NCBI RefSeq assembly: GCF_030817275.1
Contig: NZ_JAUSZD010000002.1
Coordinates: 6,014,001-6,078,000 of the forward strand
Direction of reading: 5' to 3'
Length of the DNA: 64,000 nt
Origin: Paenibacillus sp. V4I7
Lineage (GTDB): Bacteria; Bacillota; Bacilli; Paenibacillales; NBRC-103111
Shown here piece by piece: positions 45,521-55,068 of this stretch (the stretch's first letter is position 1; each line of letters opens with the position of its first letter). A model generated the notes under the pieces. The model was not told where the DNA came from. It saw nothing but the letters and a program-made list of their open reading frames with translations, and did no database searches. The translations under genes and the position numbers were made by a program.

Positions 45521-48500
45521 TTACTCCTCCTTGCTGTTCCGTGCAGCTTCGGGCAGGCGAATGGTCACTTTAGTGCCGCCGGCGACTCCTGCCTGGATCT
45601 CAAGACCCGTACCAAAAATCCTCAGCATTCGCTGATGAATGTTGCGAAGTCCTACGCCGCCTTTACCTTCATAATTCTTCAAGAGTATCGATTGCGCCCA
45701 CTCAGGCATACCTGCGCCATCGTCTTCGACAGAGAGAATGATATAGCCAGGTGCCGAGTGTACGGATATCGTCACGGTGCCGCCTTCTTCTTGTTTGGTT
45801 ATTCCGTGCCGCACGGCATTCTCGACGAGCGGCTGCAGCGTCAGAGGCGGCAGCAGACAAGAAGCGAATTCATCCACCTCGTAACGGATACGGAGCCGTT
45901 CACCGAAACGGGCTTGTTCAATTTGGAGGTAGGACTCGACCAATTCCAGCTCTTTGCGCAGAGGAACAAGCCTTTCTTTGTTCTTGAAGTCGAAGCTGCC
46001 GCGCAAATAACGGCTGAGGTTCAAGAGCAGATCATGCGCAGTCTGAGGTTCCTCCAGTGAAAGGCTTATAATTGTATTCAGAGCATTATATAGAAAATGG
46101 GGCTTAATTTGCGCCTGCAGAAACGCCAGCTCCGAGCGGACTGCATCCTCTGCGGAACGCCTCATCTCCAGCAGTGTACGCGTCCTTGCCCGCAGTTCAT
46201 AGGCTTGGAACGGCTTGCTTAAATAATCGTTCGCACCTACCTCGAAGCCGTACACCACATCCGACTGCTCGTTGCGTACCGTCGTAAGCAGAACGGGTAA
46301 CTCGAAGAGCGCATACGTCTGTCGAATTTGAAGACAAGTTTCATACCCCGTCTGTCCCGGCATCATCACGTCCAGAATGACTAGCCCGATCCTGCTGCCT
46401 AAACGGTTTAGTATCTCCATGGCCTCCTTCCCGTTCGCAGCCGTAATAATTTCATAGGGCTCGTCTGCCAGCACCGCCTGAAGCACCCGAAGATTAATCG
46501 GGTCGTCATCGACCGCCAGAATCATGTGATCCCGTTTTGAACCACTACCCGGGATAAAGGCCGCGGTAGCCCCAGTCTCCAGCCAGGCGGCCGTCATGTC
46601 TGCAGCCTCAAGGTTTAAAGAGCTTGGTAGCCGAACTTCTTCCATGAGACTACCATCACTGACGGGAAGCGTGAAGGTAAAGACGGAGCCCTTCCCCACC
46701 TCCGATTTCACAGAAATCTGTCCCCCATGGAGCTCAACCAGCCTCCTTGCGATACCAAGCCCAAGTCCGGTACCACCGAATTCTCTGGCAACGGACGTCC
46801 CTACTTTTTCAAACGATAAGAAGATCGTTTCTAACATATCCGCTTCGATACCCATACCGGTATCGGCGACCGCCAGATGCAGATTACCTCCTTCCGCCCA
46901 CGCCGATACAGTAACCTCGCCTTCCGGCGTAAATTTAATCGCATTTCCAATGAGGTTATAGACAATCTGCAATAGACGGCTCTCGTCCGCATGCGCATAA
47001 GGCAGCGTCTCCTGCCAATTGAGGTTAAGCGTTACCGGCTTGTCCCCGATATAATGGCGAAACACCTCTTGCTGTGCCGATACAACTGTGCGAACGTCGA
47101 CGGCTCTGCACTGCAGTTGAATACCGCTGTTCTTCAGAAGGGACAGATCAAGAATGTCGTTAATGAGATTCGACATGCGGCGAGCTACGGAGACCACAAC
47201 CTCCAGCTGCTCCTGCTGGTGCCTGTTCAACGAACCCGCCTTCTCTTCCATCAGTGCCAGAGAAAGGTTCATAATACCGTGCAGTGGCGTTTTCAGCTCA
47301 TGCGAAGTGTTGGCTAGAAATTCGTCCTTCATCCGGTTGGTAGCTATCAATTGTTCCGACATTCGGCTGATAATGCGATATGCGTTCGTAAATCTGCGGG
47401 CAAGCTCCATCGCTTGAATAAACACGAGCAGGATAAAGCCGTACGGCACGAGCTGAAGATCGTCCCAGATGATCCAGCCGTTGCTGTACAAAATATCATG
47501 GAGAGCCGCAACACCAAAGAGGAGCCATCCCAAAAGTTGGAGCCATGCACCTTCCCGTTTCCGCCAGGCTGCCCATGCAAATCCAAATAAAATATATGCC
47601 AGACTCACGAGGGAGACGTATTTGTACAAATCATTAAATCGTGTATACCATTCGGCAGGGAGCAGAATAACAGTTCCAATGAATGCACAGCCAACACCAG
47701 CCAGCAATTTAATGACGACCGGGTGAAACTCCTTGGGATACAACTCTCTCACAAACAGAAGTGCAAAGGTTACACCTCCATAGTAAGTTACATATTCTAG
47801 CAAAATTAGCAGCCGAATATCGGTATTTGGATAGAGTTGGACGATATACATCCCGCCTACCGCTCCTATTCGGATGGCGCCTAAGAGACAGCAAATGCCG
47901 AAATATAAGGCTGAACGCTCCGACCGTCGATTCGCGAACAGCGCGAGTTGATATAAGCCCAATAACGCACAGCCACCGAATACCGCCATATCCACGATAC
48001 CTGTACGTTCCTTCAAGGCAAGCATCGTTTGCTCAGTGCCAAGCGACAAGCTGTACCAGATTCCGCCATGCGGATAAATCTCATTGGCCACTTGGAGGAT
48101 AAGATCAAACGCCTTTCCAGGAGGATCGAATGAAACGGTTTGGGGCAAATAGGCGGCTTGCACGGCTGTCCGTTCAGATGAGACGACGCCTGTCTCAGCA
48201 ATAACTCGACCATCAACCAGTATGCGATAGGCTGGAGCTATTGCAGGAATTTGCAGCGCTAATGTGCCGGAGTCCCCTTGCGTGAGTATGGTTAGCCGAT
48301 ACGTGGCGTAGCCTCGCCCCGACAGACCATAGCTCTTCCATTCGCCGGGAACCTGTGCGAAAATCGGCTTCACGCCCTTCTCTGAAGTGACTTTGGTTTC
48401 TGTCAGCAGCTGATTCCAATACATGGACCAGCGACCGTTAAGTCGGACAGGTCCGTCTTCATACAAACTCCATTGTCGCAGATCAAGGATACCTTCTACT

Positions 48501-48616
48501 GCCTGAGGACCGCTCTTAGCAGAAATAGTCTCTGAAATCGGCACATACAATGCTGCTGCAGCAATCATCAAGCCGACCAATATAACGAGTCTCTTGCGCC
48601 AACTATGTGACTTCAT
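45521..48616 (-). CDS. Hybrid sensor with 7TMR-DISM input, two kinase modules and a receiver
   Basis: 1031 aa. A signal-anchor is followed by an extracellular 7TMR-DISM-type jelly roll (~40-195) and seven helices (~205-405). Next come a classical HisKA/HATPase kinase (phosphoacceptor about H439 in '[16 protein letters not shown]'; '[17 protein letters not shown]') and a receiver (~700-820; '[12 protein letters not shown]', '[13 protein letters not shown]'). Finally there is a second, LytS/YesM-type kinase module ('[15 protein letters not shown]', '[12 protein letters not shown]', '[11 protein letters not shown]'). Having both kinase types in one chain is unusual. It is presumed to phosphorylate the BTAD regulator encoded 2 nt downstream. 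Signal unknown, possibly a carbohydrate. Confidence 0.9.
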   Translation of the reverse strand: MKSHSWRKRLVILVGLMIAAAALYVPISETISAKSGPQAVEGILDLRQWSLYEDGPVRLNGRWSMYWNQLLTETKVTSEKGVKPIFAQVPGEWKSYGLSGRGYATYRLTILTQGDSGTLALQIPAIAPAYRILVDGRVIAETGVVSSERTAVQAAYLPQTVSFDPPGKAFDLILQVANEIYPHGGIWYSLSLGTEQTMLALKERTGIVDMAVFGGCALLGLYQLALFANRRSERSALYFGICCLLGAIRIGAVGGMYIVQLYPNTDIRLLILLEYVTYYGGVTFALLFVRELYPKEFHPVVIKLLAGVGCAFIGTVILLPAEWYTRFNDLYKYVSLVSLAYILFGFAWAAWRKREGAWLQLLGWLLFGVAALHDILYSNGWIIWDDLQLVPYGFILLVFIQAMELARRFTNAYRIISRMSEQLIATNRMKDEFLANTSHELKTPLHGIMNLSLALMEEKAGSLNRHQQEQLEVVVSVARRMSNLINDILDLSLLKNSGIQLQCRAVDVRTVVSAQQEVFRHYIGDKPVTLNLNWQETLPYAHADESRLLQIVYNLIGNAIKFTPEGEVTVSAWAEGGNLHLAVADTGMGIEADMLETIFLSFEKVGTSVAREFGGTGLGLGIARRLVELHGGQISVKSEVGKGSVFTFTLPVSDGSLMEEVRLPSSLNLEAADMTAAWLETGATAAFIPGSGSKRDHMILAVDDDPINLRVLQAVLADEPYEIITAANGKEAMEILNRLGSRIGLVILDVMMPGQTGYETCLQIRQTYALFELPVLLTTVRNEQSDVVYGFEVGANDYLSKPFQAYELRARTRTLLEMRRSAEDAVRSELAFLQAQIKPHFLYNALNTIISLSLEEPQTAHDLLLNLSRYLRGSFDFKNKERLVPLRKELELVESYLQIEQARFGERLRIRYEVDEFASCLLPPLTLQPLVENAVRHGITKQEEGGTVTISVHSAPGYIILSVEDDGAGMPEWAQSILLKNYEGKGGVGLRNIHQRMLRIFGTGLEIQAGVAGGTKVTIRLPEAARNSKEE

Positions 48617-48653
48617 TCAATAATCACCTCTTTCGGCGAGCACATTTCGACTC

Positions 48654-48968
48654 TTACCCTCCAAAAAACTCAACGAACGTGAATATGCCGATCAAGCTCA
48701 AGATCCACAGCAACGGGTATACATTCCATAGGAGCGCAGCTCCGTATTTCTTGCGTTTGTAGAGTACCCAACCTGCTATCAAAGCTGCCAGCACGCTGCT
48801 CGGATAAGAGAGCAAGTAGGCAAGAAAAAGCCAGGTTTTCAACTCTTCGAACATATTTTCATAAACACCCATCATTGCAATGGCAGAAACAAACAACCAC
48901 ACAACGATAAATAAAACGTATACGACTTGCATGCTAATCAATAACCTCAGTGTTTTTCTCTGACTCAT
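48654..48968 (-). CDS. Small membrane protein (about 104 aa)
   Basis: Three hydrophobic stretches at about residues 10-33, 45-65 and 78-100 with short basic loops ('YKRKKYG'). The start at 48968 has GAGGAAG upstream; the frame is open six codons further. It precedes the hybrid kinase gene on the same strand by 37 bp and may be co-transcribed with it. No family recognised. Confidence 0.65.
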   Translation of the reverse strand: MSQRKTLRLLISMQVVYVLFIVVWLFVSAIAMMGVYENMFEELKTWLFLAYLLSYPSSVLAALIAGWVLYKRKKYGAALLWNVYPLLWILSLIGIFTFVEFFGG

Positions 48969-49149
48969 CCAACTTCCTCTTTTCAATCATGTTTCTTGCT
49001 TTGTCGTCTGTGATTCTATCATATCGAATCGAAAATTTCTCTCATAAAATTAACTGCGTGAACTTTATCGTTCACGCAGTTGGGGTATCGGATCTTAGGC
49101 AGGTTACTCGTTATTTTTATTTTGTGCCAACATGTTTAAAGGATTGAAT

Positions 49150-49379
49150 TCATTTGAACCTTTGCCTTCCACTAGGCCAAGTTTCTGAATGCACCTTCTG
49201 CCCAATGTCTGCAAATTGGGTTGAGGCATTCGAATCGATAGACAAACCTAAAGCGTTTGCGATCATTGCCGCCATTTCAAAGCGGGTTATTTCTGCGCTC
49301 GCACGGAAACTGCCCTCCTCAAAACCCTTGATAATTCCGGCTTGTACAGCTTGCGCAACCTCTTTCCGTGCCCACGCGA
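49150..49379 (-). pseudogene. SLH-domain protein fragment
   Basis: The minus frame ending at 49150 reads 'VAWARKEVAQAVQAGIIKG', 'GSFRASAEITRFEMAAMIAN' and 'FADIG', one S-layer homology repeat plus the start of another. The frame has no credible start and ends abruptly, so this is a remnant of a cell-surface protein. Confidence 0.82.
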
Positions 49380-49633
49380 CCTGTTCCTCCCGATTTCACC
49401 CGTGTCGAATCTTTCCCTAGCATAGCGGTTTCATCTCTGCATTTGACTGAAAAGAAAGCGCTTCATGTCAGGTTTCGGTGAAAAAAGTCGTCAAAACTTG
49501 AAAAAAACAATTCGAAAAAGGGCTCAAAACCAAAACCAGTAATTGACGAATTGATCTGAGGTTGAAAATGGAAAAACATCTGCTAATCCTATATTGTTGA
49601 AAGTCCTACCCAACAACAAAAAGGAAGAAACAG

Positions 49634-50465
49634 ATGCAGAATCAGTGTATCAAGGAAATGCTCGACATACCAGAGCTACAGATCCACCATATTTTGCCGA
49701 TGAATGCAGATGAAATTCATATAGAGGTAACACCAGTAGCCCACAAGCAAGGCTGTCCGCTTTGTCAATCCGATGAATTTGTCATACGAAAGGAACCAAT
49801 GATTCGCGTACGGTTAGACATCTTCCGGCGTTCAGAAAAAAGGTGTATCTCGTGTTACCTATTATTCGGTTGTATTGTTTCGTTATGTGATGTCGGTTTT
49901 GTCTGGATGTATGCGTTTGTCGGGTCTAAACAACGGTACATCCAACTACTTCGACAACGGGCGGCTGAGCAAGCTTTTGGTTCCACCGCTGCGCATAGCC
50001 CTTATGCAGCAAGCACCGGCCTGCACCGTGCAACGGATGCACAACGAAGCGGTCCCTGTGGAGAACGAGCGACTTTCCAAGCAAGCGTGGACACAAGCGA
50101 AGGAAAGCAGCGGCCTGGTCTTGGGGGTCGATGACTTTGCTATCAAGAAAGGGCATACCTACAATACAGGCATTCATGACCTCAAAAGGGGAGACGATGC
50201 TGGATCTTTTGTGCTGAAGGAAGTTGGAGGATTTTCGGACCTTATCATTGAAGCCTTGCAGGAGGTTCGTAAATCTGTACAAAGCACGCTTTCTCCACGA
50301 GCAAGAGCATTACTCAAAGCGAATCACCGATTGCTGAACCCTCAAACGGAATCTCTATCAGCAGAAAGCAAGAAAAAGCTGAATGAACTGCTGGGCTACT
50401 CTTCGCTCCTGCGCCTTTCGACTTATGAGCTGATTACGCAAGCACTGATTATGAGGTTGAGCTAA
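49634..50465 (+). mobile_element. Degenerate ISL3-family transposase gene
   Basis: The first frame (from 49634, AAGGAAG upstream) has an ISL3-type N-terminal zinc motif ('CPLC' with a later 'CISC'). The frame then shifts near 49870, and the second frame carries 'LVLGVDDFAIKKGHTYNTGI', the first catalytic-aspartate motif of ISL3 transposases. After 'HDLKRGDD' the central part is deleted and only the C-terminal helix-rich end remains. No terminal repeats were identified; 49380-49633 holds only the left flank. Confidence 0.82.
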
Positions 50466-50647
50466 AATAGGTTTTTTTCCGATTCGTAAATATATATGGA
50501 CACCAACTTATCATTTAGTTCAAAAATATGAGGTTTAACTCCATTTAATTCCATGATAAATACATTATTAGGATGAATATCCTCTGTATTTTTCTCTAGC
50601 ATAAGTCCCTGATTTTCAAACGAAGTCATGATATCTTTTATCGTCAA
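50462..50647 (-). pseudogene. Hypothetical gene cut by the ISL3 remnant
   Basis: The minus frame encodes 'MTSFENQGLMLEKN', 'NNVFIMELNGVKPHIFEL' and 'VSIYIYESEKNL', then stops inside the transposase tail. The abrupt end in IS sequence suggests that the C-terminal part was lost. No strong RBS. The protein resembles the start of small uncharacterised Bacillales proteins, but I cannot name a family. Confidence 0.5.
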
Positions 50648-50739
50648 TAAGTTCTTTGAGCATGCTATGTTCCAAAAATTTCTTTCAGTTGTTCATCTAA
50701 CCTAGCATCCTCCTCCACCACTCCCACAAAAATAATAAA

Positions 50740-50761
50740 CGTTCACCCAATAGAGTGAACG
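50740..50761 (-). terminator. Terminator of the DoxX-type gene
   Basis: CGTTCACTC-TATT-GGGTGAACG is followed on the minus strand by TTTATTATTTTT. The core is shared with the terminator at 7234-7257. Confidence 0.85.
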
Positions 50762-50805
50762 CCTACTAATTACTTCAAATCTTAATTTCACTAAAAGTCT
50801 CTTAT

Positions 50806-51198
50806 CTATTTTTGCAAAGAAAAGAATTTGCGGACTTGCTCATCCCTCAACCAAAGACCTCCCCAAACCAACACTGCAAGATAAACGGGAAACAGGATCG
50901 TAGAAAAAAGTGGGGCATCTAGACGAACCTGTGTCGCAATCACGCCGCCAAAATAACCGGTTAACACCACTGCACCTAAGATCGTTGTACGAGGTAAGGC
51001 ATAAAGAATAGTAGAAAGAAGTCCAAGTATGCCCATCAAAAAAATATGATGTTCCTGGTAACCAAGTGATACGGTAGCATCAACAACAAACGCAGGTTTA
51101 AATAATTTCATGATACTGTCAAGCAGCATAAACAAAATGGCTATTCCGCTCATCACTCTTGCCGTCCATAGTCGGCCTTTAGAAATTGTTCTTGTCAT
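50806..51198 (-). CDS. DoxX-like family membrane protein
   Basis: 130 aa with four helices. The pattern 'LDSIMKLFKPAFVVDATVSL' after helix 1 and 'TTILGAVVLTGYFGGVIATQ' in helix 3 is typical of DoxX-like (DUF4267-type) proteins. The role is not established; relatives take part in redox or membrane homeostasis. AAAAGGAG lies upstream of the ATG. Confidence 0.85.
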   Translation of the reverse strand: MTRTISKGRLWTARVMSGIAILFMLLDSIMKLFKPAFVVDATVSLGYQEHHIFLMGILGLLSTILYALPRTTILGAVVLTGYFGGVIATQVRLDAPLFSTILFPVYLAVLVWGGLWLRDEQVRKFFSLQK

Positions 51199-51295
51199 CG
51201 TCCATCTCTCCTTTTAACTGACTCCAAATTGATTACAAAAACTATAGAAACACAAATGATGCTTACTTATTTCTTTTATCACACCTGTTGAATAA

Positions 51296-51314
51296 AGTTC
51301 AACAACCTTGCTAA
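51296..51314. repeat. Inverted repeat in the DoxX/51524 intergenic region
   Basis: TGTTGAA-5 nt-TTCAACA lies about 100 bp upstream of the DoxX-type gene and might be an operator. Besides this and the terminator at 51465, the gap 51199-51523 shows nothing else. Confidence 0.35.
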
Positions 51315-51464
51315 TTGAATTTGTCCTTCATGAATACGACGAGTGAATAATGCTGAAATCGACAAAGGAAGTAAATATTTATTATTTTTTTAATCTCATA
51401 CGAAAATGTACCTTCTTTGTGATGCCAAACCACGCATAACTGCCCTTAGTTGAATGAATAAAAA

Positions 51465-51491
51465 GAGGAGCTACCGCGATGCAAGCTCCTC
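51465..51491 (-). terminator. Terminator of the 51524 membrane protein gene
   Basis: GAGGAGCT/AGCTCCTC with an 11-nt loop is followed on the minus strand by TTTTTATTC. Confidence 0.78.
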
Positions 51492-51523
51492 CATTATAGA
51501 AACCAATCGATTAAACTATATGC

Positions 51524-52414
51524 TTACATGAACTTACCGCCGATAGATGGCAATGACGTTTTACGCAGCACTTGCACCCCTGTCGCTAATGAGATCAGGA
51601 AACAGCTGCAGATGAGAAGCGAGAGTACAGACCATTCGAAGATGCTGCGGCCAAGATATGTCTGCCAACCAATTGCGATTAAACCGAGTAAATAGGTGAT
51701 ACCTGTTAAATGAGTCCATTTGCTGCGAGCATTTGCCGTAAATGAAGTGCGGTCAGACAGCCAAGCGACAACCGGTAAAGCTTGCAGCGCGTGGAAGCCA
51801 AGGCCATGTAGAACAATAATATTCCCGTGAACGCCTACGATTCGGCCGTTGTTGACTGAAATCCAAATACCAGCCATAAACGAGAGCATGACTGCGATCA
51901 TTGCATATCGGATACCTACAACCAGCGCTGGGTGGCGCATGTACGCTTTTTTGCGGAAATATTGAATGGCTAAGAACAGGTAGCACAGAATCAAAAACAA
52001 AGCTACGAAAGCGAAAATATCACCGACCATCTCGTCAAAGGGCATACCACTCTTCACAAACCTTGGGTTGACGCCGCGAAAATTTTGCACGGTTTCCGCA
52101 AAGTAGGAATAAAGAGCCAGTAGGATATAAGACCATCGGAAGAAGGCTCTGCCTTTCACACCCATTGCAGAAAATGGAGCGAGCGCCGCCGTTGACAGCA
52201 GAAATATTCCCAGTGCCGCATTAAAAGAGACTGCGTTGGAGATATTCCCATCAGGCGATACAGGTCCCCCATACAACAATACCCACACTGCACATATCCC
52301 AGCAAGTAGAAAGCCGAGTAACCCGGTCAGTACTAACCATTTCTCTCCCTCAAAAAACTTTACGGACGACTTGTTTGTTTCACCCGTGCGCTTCATTCCT
52401 TCAATAACCATCAT
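51524..52414 (-). CDS. Polytopic membrane protein of unknown function
   Basis: 296 aa with seven or eight hydrophobic helices after a charged N-terminus. The conserved-looking 'NFRGVNPRF' and 'NGRIVGVHGNIIVLHGLGFH' (with several histidines near membrane faces) recall uncharacterised integral membrane proteins of actinomycetes and Bacillales. A heme or metal role cannot be claimed from this. AAAGGAGGAG precedes two adjacent ATG codons (52414 and 52411). Apparently monocistronic. Confidence 0.7.
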   Translation of the reverse strand: MMVIEGMKRTGETNKSSVKFFEGEKWLVLTGLLGFLLAGICAVWVLLYGGPVSPDGNISNAVSFNAALGIFLLSTAALAPFSAMGVKGRAFFRWSYILLALYSYFAETVQNFRGVNPRFVKSGMPFDEMVGDIFAFVALFLILCYLFLAIQYFRKKAYMRHPALVVGIRYAMIAVMLSFMAGIWISVNNGRIVGVHGNIIVLHGLGFHALQALPVVAWLSDRTSFTANARSKWTHLTGITYLLGLIAIGWQTYLGRSIFEWSVLSLLICSCFLISLATGVQVLRKTSLPSIGGKFM

Positions 52415-52537
52415 GTCTCCTCCTTTTGGTATCGTTCGACTTTGATGTATTTATTGTACAACTAAGGAGATGGAGCGAGATCTTGCTCAAGTCCAGAATT
52501 TGCCTAGACTTTAGTCGTAATTATTGCAATGCAGTAA

Positions 52538-52849
52538 TGTATTAACTTCTCCGTTCCCAGTTACGTCCGCTCACCCGCTGTTCAACTGCTGCCATTACAC
52601 AACCGTCAGTATTATTCGGAAACTGCTAAAGTCCCAACTTTTGGTGCCTTGACGTCAGCAGCTGTAGCTCAGCTTCAACGTTCCATCGAAAATCGTGCTG
52701 TAGCAAAGCTTATTACCGGAACTTCTTCCAATGTTATTCAACGGATGAAGAAAGAAAACTTGACGTTGACGGATAAAAATACGTTCGCGGGCATGGTTGA
52801 ATGGGTGAATGCGAGGCCTAAACTTACGAAAGTGTTGGACATGGATTGA
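52538..52849 (+). pseudogene. Remnant of a tail/toxin-type protein with an 'LQRSIxNRAV' motif
   Basis: An open plus-strand frame without start codon reads 'LLPLHNRQYYSETAKVPTFG', 'VAQLQRSIENRAVAKLI' and 'TSSNVIQRMK'. The LQR-S-(I/V)-GNRAV pattern is common in proteins that accompany contractile injection systems and in DUF4157-type toxins. Only ~100 codons are present, with no gene around them that would form such a system. Confidence 0.4.
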
Positions 52850-52879
52850 AGTATTTAAATCATTCATGGAAAAAATCAG

Positions 52880-52909
52880 ACCGAGACTAACAACCCTCCT
52901 CTCGGTTTT
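52880..52909 (+). terminator. Weak terminator after the remnant
   Basis: ACCGAGA/TCTCGGT with a 13-nt loop is followed by TTTTAAT. Confidence 0.4.
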
Positions 52910-52970
52910 AATGACGTCACTTTTTATGCAAAGTCGGTATCCGATTACTTCATACAAAATCCTGAAATAC

Positions 52971-52998
52971 AAAGGGTTCGGCAAATGCCGAACCCTTT
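52971..52998 (-). terminator. Terminator of the 2OG-Fe(II) oxygenase gene
   Basis: The perfect 12-bp stem AAAGGGTTCGGC/GCCGAACCCTTT with a 4-nt loop has a moderately T-rich minus-strand tail (TTTGTATTTC). Confidence 0.72.
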
Positions 52999-53101
52999 AT
53001 GGTCGAAATAGGGAGACATCGCAGTCTTTCGACGATCCATACACGGAATAACCATATGTTATGACCTTCTTTGCCTCTCCTATCCAAAATAAAAGATGCT
53101 A

Positions 53102-53815
53102 TTATTTCGCATCGTGAAATATAATACCCAAACTGTATCTTGTGCCTGCTGTAACTGTGTTTACACCGTGTCGAAGAGTCGTTTTATAATAGCCTCGCGT
53201 TCCCAAAACCGGGCGATGATTGGCTGGAAAAATCAGACCTTCTCCTTGTTTCAATGTGATGACATGGCCTCTACTTTGCGCCCTCGGACGTTGCTCCACC
53301 AATAGTAACTCCCCGCCTGTGAAATCTTCTTCTCTTTGATTAAGAGCGAATACGACCTGAAAGGGAAAGAATACTTTCCCATACAAATCCTGATGCAGAC
53401 AATTGTATCCCCCCGCTTCATATTTCAGGATCAATGGGGTTGGCCGGTTCTGCCCCTCTTGATGGCATTGATCGAGGAACTCCGCTAATGTTACCGGATA
53501 AGAAGCATTGCGGCCCAATTGTTCTAGCCAGCGATTTGCTGTTATGGCAAGTTCCGGATACAATTCTTCGCGCAGCTGTTGAAGCAAAAATGGAAGGGGA
53601 TTGTTGTAATATTTGTACTCCCCGATTCCAAAGCGGTACCGAGCCATGTCAATGGTCGTTCGAAAGTGTCCTTCTTCCTCGTAAGTGCTTATGATTTCCT
53701 TACATTCCGTATTGCATAACAAATCAGGTAGTTTGGCATAACCGTGCTCGTCCAGCGATTGCTGGATGAAATTCCAATCTAGATCAGCTAATCTTTGCGA
53801 CAGATTCTCAAGCAT
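53102..53815 (-). CDS. 2-oxoglutarate/Fe(II)-dependent oxygenase (prolyl-4-hydroxylase-like)
   Basis: The double-stranded beta-helix carries the iron facial triad: H and D in 'CLHQDLYG' and the distal H in 'TLRHGVNTV', with the 2OG-binding arginine in 'GTRYSLGIIFHD'. 'GGELLLVEQRPRAQSRG' and 'RPTPLILKYEAGG' are typical of a conserved bacterial subgroup near alkylation-repair genes; no such gene is adjacent here. The start at 53815 has GGAGG 8 nt upstream, inside an overlapping short frame. A terminator follows. Confidence 0.9.
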   Translation of the reverse strand: MLENLSQRLADLDWNFIQQSLDEHGYAKLPDLLCNTECKEIISTYEEEGHFRTTIDMARYRFGIGEYKYYNNPLPFLLQQLREELYPELAITANRWLEQLGRNASYPVTLAEFLDQCHQEGQNRPTPLILKYEAGGYNCLHQDLYGKVFFPFQVVFALNQREEDFTGGELLLVEQRPRAQSRGHVITLKQGEGLIFPANHRPVLGTRGYYKTTLRHGVNTVTAGTRYSLGIIFHDAK

Positions 53816-53996
53816 GCTGTAAGCCTCCCTCTTTGCGCGCATCGTCACCTTCAAGTTCCAATAGCTTCTTTTTCATTTCCATGCTTCCGCGATAGCCGGT
53901 TAATGCCCCGAATGGTAATTTGTCGATGTTTATCCCTCTGCGAACAGTATAACCCCGAAAATAAGCTTTTGTACGCATTCTCGAATGTAACAGCAA
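53808..53996 (-). CDS. Possible short upstream gene coupled to the oxygenase gene
   Basis: A 62-codon frame ends 8 bp inside the oxygenase gene; its last codons contain the oxygenase RBS. The product ('KLPFGALTGYRGSMEMKKKL') matches no family I know and lacks its own RBS. Coupled translation or a chance open frame are both possible. Confidence 0.35.
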   Translation of the reverse strand: MLLHSRMRTKAYFRGYTVRRGINIDKLPFGALTGYRGSMEMKKKLLELEGDDARKEGGLQHA

Positions 53997-54018
53997 GATA
54001 ACGAAAATAATTTATAAG

Positions 54019-54054
54019 TATTCCTTTACAGGAATATTCCTGTTGTGGTATATT
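54019..54054 (+). promoter_or_regulatory. Sigma-A promoter with operator palindrome for SRPBCC-DoxX-ArsR operon
   Basis: TTTACA (54025-54030) and TATATT (54049-54054) are 18 bp apart. The spacer begins with AGGAATATTCCT (54030-54041), and a further ATTCCT half-site lies at 54020-54025, giving three alternating half-sites. This is well placed for repression, probably by the operon's own ArsR protein. Confidence 0.65.
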
Positions 54055-54097
54055 CAAAACAAGAAAACAAGAACAATACAATTTGGAGGATGATAAT

Positions 54098-54583
54098 ATG
54101 AATAACGCTCAGGAAACGAACAACACGCTCACGTCCATTGCAGGTCAAGAGCTCCGTATCACCCGTATCTTTCATGCGCCGCGGGAACTGGTTTTCAAGG
54201 CTTGGACAGATCCGGAGCATTTGCCGAAATGGTGGGGACCCAAGGGCTTTACGAATACCGTTCAAGAAATCGATATTAGACCAGGCGGTGTATGGCGTTA
54301 CGTTATGCACGGTCCGGATGGCGTCGATTATGATAATAAAATCACCTACCACAAGATAGTAAGCCCAGAGCAGCTTGTATACTCCCATGGCGACGGTGAT
54401 GAGGACGATCAATTTCAAGTGACGGTCACGTTTGCCGAGCAAGCTAATACGACGACAGAGCTCACCATGACGATGCGATTCAAATCAGCCGCTGAGCTTG
54501 AAAAAGTGGTCAAGGAATACGGGGCTATCGAAGGCGCTAAATCGACACTTAATCGTCTCGAGGAACAACTGGCCACTATGTAA
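54098..54583 (+). CDS. SRPBCC/AHSA1-family protein
   Basis: 161 aa of the START-like helix-grip fold: 'FHAPRELVFKAWTDPEHL' followed by 'WWGPKGFTNTVQEIDIRPGG', the AHSA1 (activator of Hsp90 ATPase-like) hallmark. The cavity probably binds a hydrophobic ligand. The start at 54098 has TTGGAGG upstream. First gene of an operon with a DoxX protein and an ArsR regulator; SRPBCC-ArsR pairs are very common. Confidence 0.92.
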   Translation: MNNAQETNNTLTSIAGQELRITRIFHAPRELVFKAWTDPEHLPKWWGPKGFTNTVQEIDIRPGGVWRYVMHGPDGVDYDNKITYHKIVSPEQLVYSHGDGDEDDQFQVTVTFAEQANTTTELTMTMRFKSAAELEKVVKEYGAIEGAKSTLNRLEEQLATM

Positions 54584-54624
54584 AGACTAAAATCAACTTA
54601 TAAATTGAAGGGAGTAATAAATTT

Positions 54625-55023
54625 ATGAAAAAAACGAAAGTTATGTATTGGATTTTCACAGCTTTGTTGGTAGTCTTGATGGGCGTTGGTGCTATCCCGG
54701 ATATCCTCTATGCACCGGAAGCGGTTGCCTTATTTGCTCATTTAGGCTATCCCTCTTACCTCCTGCCCTTTCTGGGTGTGGCCAAATTACTAGGTATTCT
54801 AGCGATACTGATTCCTGGCTTTCCGAGAATTAAGGAATGGGCTTACGCCGGGTTTACATTTGACCTTGTGGGTGCGATGTATTCAGGTATCGCGGTGGGC
54901 GATCCTGTCGGCGGATTGGCGGTTTTCATCATCGGATTTATTGTCATCGGCGGGTCTTATGTGTGTTATCATAGGAAACAAAGAGCTGCATCATTAAGTC
55001 AGCCACCCGGCTTAGCGGCATAA
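54625..55023 (+). CDS. DoxX family membrane protein
   Basis: 132 aa, four helices: 'YWIFTALLVVLMGVGAIPDI', then 'FLGVAKLLGILAILIPGFPR' and 'EWAYAGFTFDLVGAMYSG', the DoxX core. Second gene of the SRPBCC-DoxX-ArsR operon; GAAGGGAG precedes the ATG at a suitable distance. Function unknown, possibly membrane redox protection. Confidence 0.9.
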   Translation: MKKTKVMYWIFTALLVVLMGVGAIPDILYAPEAVALFAHLGYPSYLLPFLGVAKLLGILAILIPGFPRIKEWAYAGFTFDLVGAMYSGIAVGDPVGGLAVFIIGFIVIGGSYVCYHRKQRAASLSQPPGLAA

Positions 55024-55068
55024 AAGAACTCCACTCCCTTGCCCGGTATATGTTGAAGGAAGGAGCGC

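Noticed and set aside
49154-49420. 88-codon plus-strand frame with many cysteines
   Set aside because: It is antisense to the SLH-domain fragment, which explains the sequence better.
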